NCBI GenBank assembly: GCA_026389415.1
Contig: JAPLHX010000001.1
Span: 1 to 6,636 of the forward strand
From: Coprothermobacterota bacterium
Lineage (GTDB): Bacteria > Caldisericota > JANLFM01
Reading direction: 5' to 3'
Length of the DNA stretch: 6,636 nucleotides
The notes under the pieces are model-generated. The model saw only the letters and a list, made by a program, of their open reading frames with translations, did no database searches and was not told the DNA's origin. Numbering within the stretch: the stretch's first letter is position 1; each line of letters starts with the position of its first letter. The position numbers were made by a program, and so were the translations under genes. This document shows positions 1 through 5,246 of the stretch, one piece after another.

Positions 1-252
1 GGGGATGGCAGCATGGAGCGCGTCGGGCAGATAGGGATCTCCGGCGCGGCCGTAACCGGGCGGAGTGCTGTGCCAGGCTACCATCACCTTGGCACCAAGG
101 GCTTCTCCTGCTTTGGCTGTTTCTTCAGCCAAAGGCCAGAATCCAGCGGAATCAATGGTGATGAGCAGGCTCTCCCCTTTCTTCACTTGACAGAGATCGC
201 GCACTACTTTATAAGCGGTTGCGGCTAATTCTAAATCCTGTGTGTTCGGCAT
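1..252 (-). CDS. M29 / NicX-like metalloenzyme, second copy (N-terminal 84 codons only, cut by left window edge)
   Basis: Reading leftward from the ATG at 252, the frame stays open to the window edge and encodes 84 residues identical to residues 1-84 of the complete gene at 5247-6296. The two DNA copies differ at 4 of 252 positions (34, 127, 145, 211). All four are third-codon-position changes that keep Pro73, Ala42, Ala36 and Tyr14. This pattern argues for a functional paralogue rather than a decaying fragment. The start is supported by AAAGGAGG at 262-269, 9 nt upstream. The catalytic half lies outside the window, so completeness cannot be judged. The gene follows livM by 113 bp, the longest gap here, so it may be read through from the importer genes or have its own promoter, which I could not identify. 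The family role is metal-dependent hydrolysis or ring cleavage, by analogy with the full copy. Confidence 0.85.
   Translation of the reverse strand, partial: MPNTQDLELAATAYKVVRDLCQVKKGESLLITIDSAGFWPLAEETAKAGEALGAKVMVAWHSTPPGYGRAGDPYLPDALHAAIP
1..252 (-). repeat. Direct repeat, left copy
   Basis: This segment matches 6045-6296 at a constant offset of 6044 bp with 248 of 252 identical bases and no indels, in the same orientation. It may extend past the left edge. On the right the match ends at the start codon. A further 14 identical bases (261-274 versus 6306-6319, offset 6045) cover the ribosome binding site, after an unrelated spacer of 8 versus 9 bp. Confidence 0.97.
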
Positions 253-365
253 GCTGCCGATCCTCCTTTGATGTAGGTTCCAATCTTTTTTGCTCCCGAA
301 CAGGCTTGCAGAGGACATCGGAAAAGCTTCGAATGCAGGTCAGATCCATTCCAAACGCAGTTCTT
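253..365. other. Intergenic gap between livM-like gene and second metalloenzyme copy
   Basis: This is the longest non-coding gap in the window, 113 bp. Apart from the ribosome binding site at 262-269, I see no clear -35/-10 pair and no GC-rich hairpin followed by a T-run on the coding strand. It therefore provides neither a convincing terminator for the importer operon nor a convincing promoter for the following gene. Confidence 0.5.
262..269 (-). promoter_or_regulatory. Ribosome binding site of the second metalloenzyme copy
   Basis: AAAGGAGG lies 9 nt before the ATG at 252. The same octamer, with the same five bases before it (ACATC), precedes the first copy. The spacers between this site and the start differ completely between the copies. 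Confidence 0.8.
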
Positions 366-1328
366 TCAACTGCTATTCCCAAGAGTTTTCGGAGGAACGA
401 TTTTGGAAAAGAGTCTCGCCAGTAAACGCCCTACGCCGATAATAATTCCGTCTGGCAAGAAGATCATCACCAGGATATAGGACAAGCCATACAGAATATC
501 CAGGTATCTCTCGATGGAACTGAACAATTCCGGAATCAAGACCAAGAACATGCTGCCGACAAGGGGTCCATACAAGGAGCGTTTGCTGCCCAACAACGGA
601 ATGAAGAAAATCGATACAGATGTGAATACATTAATGTCCACGGACGATATGGAGCCCGTGTAGTTGACATACAAAGCCCCACCCAAACCGGAAAGTAAGC
701 CAGCAACGGTGTAAGCAAGCAGCTTGTACTTAAATGAATTGATTCCGGTCGCTTGGGCAAGATCCTCATTTTCCGCTATCAGTGTGAAAATCTTGCCGAC
801 TCGAGTATTGATTAGCCATGCAATGAAAGCAACAATGACTACTGTAAAGAAAATCACCAATAAAAAGTAGTTGTCGCTGCCCAAAAGCAAATCCAATCCG
901 GTAATCTGAACACCGCTCCGCCCTCCGGTGATGGGGTACAGCGCCTCAATCAGCTTTGGGATCAAGATGGCTAATAGGAAGGACGCCATTCCAGCATAGA
1001 AACCCTTGGCCCGGCTGGTGGAAAGAAAGAACAGCATGGCCAAAAGGGCAGAAATGAGTGCCCCTAAAAGAATCTGAAGGGCGGGGGACACATTGGTCAA
1101 TCTCTGCAGGACTACACAGGTGTAGGCTCCCAGAGCCATAGTAGCGGAATATCCGTAGAATGACTGACCCGTTTTGTAAAATAACAACCAGGCTACATAA
1201 CCCTGAATAATAAACAGATATAAATATCCGATCACCCATTGCGTATATCCACCAACGAAAACAAACAGCGCCGGCAATGCGAGTACGAATGGCAAAAGGA
1301 GCCTTGGTAGATTATGTCGAATGGTCAT
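366..1328 (-). CDS. livM: LivM-like ABC importer permease (HAAT family)
   Basis: This 320-residue inner-membrane permease forms the transport channel together with the LivH-like subunit. It is almost entirely hydrophobic, with likely membrane segments near residues 11-27, 32-51, 60-75, 84-103, 112-130, 153-173, 203-221, 234-247, 254-269 and 279-298. Family landmarks include TGGRSGV (135-140 region, the counterpart of the usual TGGSDGL) and the cytoplasmic coupling loop IAENEDLAQATGIN (184-197), which docks on the ATPase. That loop is followed by KLLAYTVAGLLSGLGGAL and a C-terminal LPDGIIIG. The usual GG-x-GT stretch late in the family is here LLGSKRSLYGP, a departure from the norm. The ATG at 1328 is preceded by an AGAGGAT-type site, 37 bp after the livH stop. 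Being last in the importer cluster suggests co-transcription. The substrate is not determinable from this subunit. Confidence 0.93.
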   Translation of the reverse strand: MTIRHNLPRLLLPFVLALPALFVFVGGYTQWVIGYLYLFIIQGYVAWLLFYKTGQSFYGYSATMALGAYTCVVLQRLTNVSPALQILLGALISALLAMLFFLSTSRAKGFYAGMASFLLAILIPKLIEALYPITGGRSGVQITGLDLLLGSDNYFLLVIFFTVVIVAFIAWLINTRVGKIFTLIAENEDLAQATGINSFKYKLLAYTVAGLLSGLGGALYVNYTGSISSVDINVFTSVSIFFIPLLGSKRSLYGPLVGSMFLVLIPELFSSIERYLDILYGLSYILVMIFLPDGIIIGVGRLLARLFSKIVPPKTLGNSS

Positions 1329-1365
1329 TGGACTTCATCCTCTATTGGCAAGAACAGGCGTCGGC

Positions 1366-2226
1366 TCATACCGAACGCTCGCTTCCCAGGATTCCTTTGG
1401 GAGCAACGATCAAAATGGCAAACAGGATCACGTACAATGCCACACTTTGCCACATTCCCCCCAACCAATAGCCGGCAAAACTGATCACAACCCCCATGAT
1501 TAAGGCGCTAATCATGCCGCCCCATACGTTGCCGATGCCGCCGACGATGGCAATAATGTAACCCAAGAAGCACAAATCCCAACCCGTGTTGACGGTCAGG
1601 TTATAGAGAACACCCCAAAAAAACGCTCCGATGAATCCCAAAATACATCCGATCCCGGATACAAGGCTATAGACAAATTCAACGTTGATGCCAACCAACT
1701 TCGCCATCTTCAGATTCTGTGATGTTGCAATCCAGGATTTTCCGGTTTTGGTCGTTTTCTCTAAAAAACGCATGACAAGAAGGATGCTGAAGGCAATGGC
1801 GATGGCGATTACTTTATTGATGTCTACCGCAACATCCGCAATGAAGAGCGTGCCAAGCTTTGGCAGCTCAATGGATATTGTGGGTCGGGGAAAAAAGTTC
1901 TTGGTCAACCCCGCCACAATGGTGGCTATGCCGAAGGTGATAATGAAGAATAAGGTAAGGTCATTCCCTTTTTTCTTGATCAACGGATTTAGCAGGAACT
2001 GTTGAATTCCAAAACCGATCACGAAACTGGTGAGCAGACCCGCCAAGATCGCCGGCAGAAGTCCATACGGCAATAGCAGCCACGTTGTGAAGGCCCCGAA
2101 CGTGCCAATGGTTGCGATAGCGTAGTTCAAGATCCCGGTGACACCATAGATCAAAGCGACACCCATGACCGGCAGAGACAGAATGCCTCCGATGATGATT
2201 CCAGTGATTAGTCCTTGCAAAACCAT
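1366..2226 (-). CDS. livH: LivH-like ABC importer permease (HAAT family)
   Basis: This is a 286-residue integral membrane permease, partner of the LivM-like subunit. The N-terminus GLITGIIIGGILSLPVMGVALIYG (residues 5-28) matches the family opening, with the next helix starting at ILNYAIATIGTFGAF (32-46). In most LivH proteins that position reads NFAHG, so this is a divergent branch. The coupling loop TGKSWIATSQNLKMAKLVGIN (161-181) is clear, as are IVGGIGNVWGGMISALIMG (227-245, the usual GG-x-G-x2-G motif) and the C-terminal APKGILG (275-281). Length is normal for the family. The ATG at 2226 has GGAGGAA 8 nt upstream. The gap to the livF stop is only 27 bp, which supports an operon. Confidence 0.94.
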   Translation of the reverse strand: MVLQGLITGIIIGGILSLPVMGVALIYGVTGILNYAIATIGTFGAFTTWLLLPYGLLPAILAGLLTSFVIGFGIQQFLLNPLIKKKGNDLTLFFIITFGIATIVAGLTKNFFPRPTISIELPKLGTLFIADVAVDINKVIAIAIAFSILLVMRFLEKTTKTGKSWIATSQNLKMAKLVGINVEFVYSLVSGIGCILGFIGAFFWGVLYNLTVNTGWDLCFLGYIIAIVGGIGNVWGGMISALIMGVVISFAGYWLGGMWQSVALYVILFAILIVAPKGILGSERSV

Positions 2227-2253
2227 TTGGCAAATTCCTCCAACAAATGGAGC

Positions 2254-2964
2254 CTATGCGCCCAAATACAGGCTCTTAATGAGATCCCGATCCAATTGCT
2301 GAGCGTCTTCTGTGAACCTGATTTCACCGGCTTCCAATCCATAGACTCGGTCCGCGACATCGAGTGCCTTAATACTCTGCTCTGAAAGGATGAGAGTGAT
2401 CCCGGTTTCATCGCGTAAATCCCGGAGTATAGATAAAAGATTCCCCACAACTTTGGGTGCCAAGCCTAGAGAGAGCTCATCGATCATCAAAGCTTTCACA
2501 TTCGCGGCAATCCCCATGCCAATCGCCAGCATCCTCTGCTCTCCGCCGCTCAATGTGCCCGCTAATTGCCTAGTTCGATCCTGCAATTTCGGGAATATGC
2601 GGTAAACCCGATTGAGTATTTCCTCGGTGGAACGTTTGTTTTCGAAAAACGCTCCTAGTTGCAAATTCTCCTTTACGGGCATCGAAGGAAAGAGATTGCC
2701 TTCTTGCGGGATCAGCATCAAACCCATCTTCCTTCTTTGAAACGGTTCCAGTTTGGTGATATTGCGGTCGCGGAATTTTAAGGATCCTTCTTTTGGTTTC
2801 AGAAGTCCGGCTACCGTCTCGAGAAATGTCGTTTTGCCAGCGCCGTTCGGACCAACGATGGCCACAATTTCTCCTTCAAACACGGAAAAATTTACCTTTT
2901 TTAAGGCTGCATAGGAACCGTAGGTCACAGTCAGGTTTTCCGCTTCCATCAACAAGGGCGGCAT
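2254..2964 (-). CDS. livF: LivF-like ABC importer ATPase
   Basis: This 236-residue cytoplasmic ATPase powers the importer as a heterodimer with the LivG-like protein. Visible motifs are Walker A GPNGAGKTT (38-46), Q-loop Gln87 in IPQEGNLFP, ABC signature LSGGEQ (138-143), Walker B ALMIDE (158-163) with catalytic Glu163, and D-loop region LSLGLAP. In place of the switch histidine there is SEQS (194-197); LivF proteins typically have EQN here, so this is a family trait. The C-terminus SLYLGA is typical of LivF. The usual Pro after the Walker B Glu is Leu, as also seen in the neighbouring LivG. The start codon lies 2 nt after the livG stop, with GGAGGAG inside the end of livG. This implies translational coupling and a near 1:1 subunit ratio. 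Confidence 0.95.
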   Translation of the reverse strand: MPPLLMEAENLTVTYGSYAALKKVNFSVFEGEIVAIVGPNGAGKTTFLETVAGLLKPKEGSLKFRDRNITKLEPFQRRKMGLMLIPQEGNLFPSMPVKENLQLGAFFENKRSTEEILNRVYRIFPKLQDRTRQLAGTLSGGEQRMLAIGMGIAANVKALMIDELSLGLAPKVVGNLLSILRDLRDETGITLILSEQSIKALDVADRVYGLEAGEIRFTEDAQQLDRDLIKSLYLGA

Positions 2965-2966
2965 AT

Positions 2967-3683
2967 TTACTCCTCCAGCTCCAAATAGATGTTCAGAACC
3001 TCTTCATTCTGCCGTATCGAATCCGAAGTTCCTTCCGCCACCTTTTCCCCCTCATTGAGTACGTATATCCAGTCTGACGTGCGCATGATGGGTTTGATCT
3101 CGTGTCCGATTTGTAAGATCGTGTATCCTTTAGATCGCAACTCCTCCACGATCTCGCAGATCTGGAGGGTCTCTGGTCCAATCAATCCTCCCAACAACTC
3201 ATCCAGTAACAGGAGCTTGGGTTTTGTGGCCAGCGCCCGTCCTAGTTCTACAAATTTCATTTCTAGCGGGGCAAGGCTGATCACTGGTCGACTCGCTTTC
3301 TCGCTAAGACCGAGAAACGAAAGGATGTCGCGGATTCGTTGTTCATGTTCCTGCAAATTGTAGTGGTGCTCTTTTAATAACCCGGCATAGATATTTTCGT
3401 ATACGGACAAGTTCGGGAAGATATTTCTCAACTGATACGTTCGAGCAATGCCTAGCTGACAAATCTCATAGGGTGGCTTTCGAGTGCAAGAGTTGGTTTC
3501 CAGAAAGATAATCTCTCCAGAATCCGGCTTTAAAGACCCGGCAATGATGTTAAAAAGCGTGGTCTTTCCAGCACCATTGGGTCCGATCAATGAAGTAATC
3601 TTACCGGTTTCAACGGTAAGGCTCACGCCTTTTAGCGCCGCCAGTCCCCCGAACATTTTTGTTATGTTTTTTACTTCTAGCAT
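2967..3683 (-). CDS. livG: LivG-like ABC importer ATPase with degenerate signature motif
   Basis: This 238-residue ATPase partners the LivF-like protein. From the ATG at 3683 it shows MLEVKNITKMFGG, Walker A GPNGAGKTT (34-42), Q-loop Gln84 in ARTYQ, Walker B LLLLDE (157-162) and switch His194 in IGHEI. The position normally holding LSYGQQ or LAYGQQ reads ISLAPLE (135-141), so the signature Gly is Pro and the Gln residues are gone. The family-typical insertion of about 20 residues after the Q-loop is short. Start choice: the frame is open up to a TTG at 3722, but that adds a 13-residue tail with no family counterpart and abuts the hairpin at 3724-3761. ATG 3683 begins exactly at the conserved domain, with GGAG 11 nt upstream, a rather long spacing. 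The TTG start cannot be fully excluded. Confidence 0.92.
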   Translation of the reverse strand: MLEVKNITKMFGGLAALKGVSLTVETGKITSLIGPNGAGKTTLFNIIAGSLKPDSGEIIFLETNSCTRKPPYEICQLGIARTYQLRNIFPNLSVYENIYAGLLKEHHYNLQEHEQRIRDILSFLGLSEKASRPVISLAPLEMKFVELGRALATKPKLLLLDELLGGLIGPETLQICEIVEELRSKGYTILQIGHEIKPIMRTSDWIYVLNEGEKVAEGTSDSIRQNEEVLNIYLELEE

Positions 3684-3694
3684 GTTCGTGAAAG

Positions 3695-3698
3695 CTCC
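3695..3698 (-). promoter_or_regulatory. Putative ribosome binding site of livG-like gene
   Basis: GGAG lies 11 nt before the preferred ATG at 3683. The alternative TTG at 3722 would rely on GGGGGA inside the 3724-3761 hairpin stem, 6 nt upstream, where pairing would hide it. This favours the ATG. The site is weak compared with those of livF, livH and the binding protein, so LivG translation may be comparatively low. Confidence 0.45.
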
Positions 3699-3723
3699 AT
3701 TCCGAATTTGGAACTCTGGCAAT

Positions 3724-3761
3724 CTCGGTCCCCCGTCACTTTTCTGCGACGGGGGACCGAG
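3724..3761. terminator. Strong intergenic hairpin (attenuator or mRNA-stability element)
   Basis: The arms CTCGGTCCCCCGTC (3724-3737) and GACGGGGGACCGAG (3748-3761) form a perfect, GC-rich 14-bp stem with a 10-nt loop. It sits in the 91-bp gap between the binding-protein stop (3775) and the livG start (3683). In the direction of transcription no U-tract follows (the next bases are ATTGCC), so it is not a canonical intrinsic terminator. Genes for excess binding protein are commonly followed by such structures, which protect the upstream message from 3' decay or cause partial termination, so the binding protein outnumbers the membrane complex. The structure is seen directly. The role is inferred. 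Confidence 0.8.
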
Positions 3762-3774
3762 CCATTAATCTAAA

Positions 3775-5151
3775 CTATGGGCTGGCAGGATAGATTTGGC
3801 CCTGCTCCAACTTCGTCATGCCCTTCATGATATCTAGAACTTGCTGGGCGTCCTTTTTGGGCGTAACCACCTTTTTGATCAGCACTTCGTGCAACGGGAA
3901 GCTGGGATCAAGCCCGGAGCCCGGTTGGAATTGGATGATGGCGCCGGTCGAACCAGCGTTGCTTCCATAGGCGTCGAGAGGCCCCATCGGGCTGATACAG
4001 ACATTTTGAAAGGAGGTCTGGTGCATGGTGTCGATTAGCAAGTTGTGGTCGACCAATCCTTGGGGACCCGCTTTCTTTACGGCTTCAATGAACCAGTAGA
4101 TGGCCTGGTAGTGGTTGTTGGTATACGCTTCCGGATAGGCGTCTTTACCATATTTTGCTTTCCATTTGGTGACAAAGTCAGCCCAAGCAGGTACTGTGGG
4201 ATCGTGATCGGCCAAGGTGTAGATGTTTTCTGCGCCGTAGGATCCGGTGATTTTCGCGCCGCCCATGTTGGAGTAGGTTGGGTCATAGAGGAAGTACTTC
4301 GGCACGGCGCCAGCATCCCGCAGTTGCTTCGGGAAGCTGAACCAACCAGCGCCCATATACGCACAATAGAGCGCATCGGGATTGGCTTGCTTGATGATTT
4401 CCACTTCAGTGGCAAAATCCGTTTTGTCGAGCGGAGTGTAGATAATGGGGGAAAGCTCGAAGGGTTTGCCGTTCTGCTCCCAATAGGCTTTCAGGCCCAT
4501 ACTGTTGCTGTAACCCCAGTCGTAGTCTCCTCCGACAAAGGCCACCTTTTTGGCTCCGTTCTCGGCGAAGAATTGACCGGCGAGGTATCCGCAGTAGTAA
4601 TCCGAATACCCATAGTAGGTTACCCACTTAGAGAGCGTGACTTCCCCGGGTGGCAGGTATTTGGACATGCTGAGGTGTCCACCTACGATCGTGGGCAACT
4701 CGTATTGGGGGGCGAGTTGGCAAGGAACTCGAATTTCTGTTTCCAGGGCGGCTCCGATGATCATATCTGGATTCCAGCTTTCGACTTCTCGCTGCAGCTT
4801 CTTCTGGAAGCTGGAGGGTTTGGTTTCGGTGTCGATCACTTTGTAGTCGATACCGGCGAAGCCCGGAATTCCTGCTTCATTCAGCTCATCCACCGCCATA
4901 CGAACGGCCCTGTCATAAGCGGGTCCGATGTTCGCCGCGTCACCAGAGAACGGCATCGTGCCCAAGATTTTAATCATGGGCAAGGCAGTCGGTGTCGGGC
5001 TGGGAGACGCCGATGTGGGCGTGCTCGAGCTAGAGGGTGTAGTAGTGGGAGTGCTGGTAGTGCTGCAGGAAACGACTCCCAGAATGAGAGCGATTCCAAG
5101 CAGCCCTATCAAAAATGATGTTCTTACCTTTTTTACTACTTTCCAAAACAT
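3775..5151 (-). CDS. Lipoprotein solute-binding protein of HAAT-type ABC importer
   Basis: This 458-residue extracytoplasmic receptor captures substrate for the importer. Residues 1-28 form a lipoprotein signal (positive FWKVVKKVR, hydrophobic FLIGLLGIALILG) ending in lipobox VVSC, with lipidated Cys29. Residues 30-58 are a Ser/Thr/Pro tether of the kind seen on surface-anchored binding proteins. The periplasmic-binding-protein type 1 fold (Peripla_BP_6) follows, with IKILGTMPFSGDAANIGPAYDRAVRMAVDELNEAG-type opening residues and a second-lobe start at AKKVAFVGGDYDWGYSNS. Where leucine-type receptors carry GSTQPAS and GAT ligand loops, this one reads AALETEI and GGHLS, so a different substrate is likely. 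The start at ATG 5151 is set by AAAGGAG 7 nt upstream. A GTG at 5217 would add 22 charged residues ahead of the signal peptide. The gap from the metalloenzyme stop is 95 bp. Confidence 0.93.
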   Translation of the reverse strand: MFWKVVKKVRTSFLIGLLGIALILGVVSCSTTSTPTTTPSSSSTPTSASPSPTPTALPMIKILGTMPFSGDAANIGPAYDRAVRMAVDELNEAGIPGFAGIDYKVIDTETKPSSFQKKLQREVESWNPDMIIGAALETEIRVPCQLAPQYELPTIVGGHLSMSKYLPPGEVTLSKWVTYYGYSDYYCGYLAGQFFAENGAKKVAFVGGDYDWGYSNSMGLKAYWEQNGKPFELSPIIYTPLDKTDFATEVEIIKQANPDALYCAYMGAGWFSFPKQLRDAGAVPKYFLYDPTYSNMGGAKITGSYGAENIYTLADHDPTVPAWADFVTKWKAKYGKDAYPEAYTNNHYQAIYWFIEAVKKAGPQGLVDHNLLIDTMHQTSFQNVCISPMGPLDAYGSNAGSTGAIIQFQPGSGLDPSFPLHEVLIKKVVTPKKDAQQVLDIMKGMTKLEQGQIYPASP

Positions 5152-5158
5152 ACCCTTT

Positions 5159-5165
5159 CTCCTTT
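5159..5165 (-). promoter_or_regulatory. Ribosome binding site deciding the binding-protein start
   Basis: AAAGGAG with a 7-nt spacer precedes the ATG at 5151. The upstream in-frame GTG at 5217 has AGGA only one base away, too close to be used. This fixes the start directly at the lipoprotein signal peptide. Confidence 0.8.
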
Positions 5166-5246
5166 CCTTCCCGTGCAAGTTTTCCAACTTCATCCAACGG
5201 TTTCTTATCCTTTTCACTTCCTTTCTGTCAGATTTTATTGCTCTTA

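Noticed and set aside
13..228. Plus-strand 71-codon frame, with a twin at 6057-6272
   Set aside because: Its recurrence reflects the direct repeat. It is antisense to the metalloenzyme, and two of the four synonymous sense-strand changes (34 and 145) alter or affect its codons without sign of constraint.
253..365. Promoter or terminator after livM
   Set aside because: No convincing -35/-10 pair and no hairpin with T-run was found. The A-run near 285-291 in the coding strand is on the wrong side for a terminator.
3684..3722. Upstream extension of LivG from TTG 3722
   Set aside because: The 13 added residues match nothing in the family, and the ribosome site would be buried in the hairpin stem. 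Kept only as an alternative.
3724..3761. Hairpin as a full intrinsic terminator ending the operon
   Set aside because: No T-run follows on the coding strand, and the downstream LivGFHM genes need the receptor, so full termination is unlikely without a second promoter, which I do not see.
4045..5118. Plus-strand 357-codon open frame opposite the binding-protein gene
   Set aside because: It lies wholly antisense to a confidently identified lipoprotein receptor. Its product has no recognisable domain and ends in an Arg/Gly/Ser-rich stretch that mirrors the Ser/Thr/Pro tether. It is a codon-bias shadow.
5152..5217. Upstream extension of the binding protein from GTG 5217
   Set aside because: It would put 22 charged residues before a clean lipoprotein signal peptide. 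The ribosome binding site at 5159-5165 serves ATG 5151.
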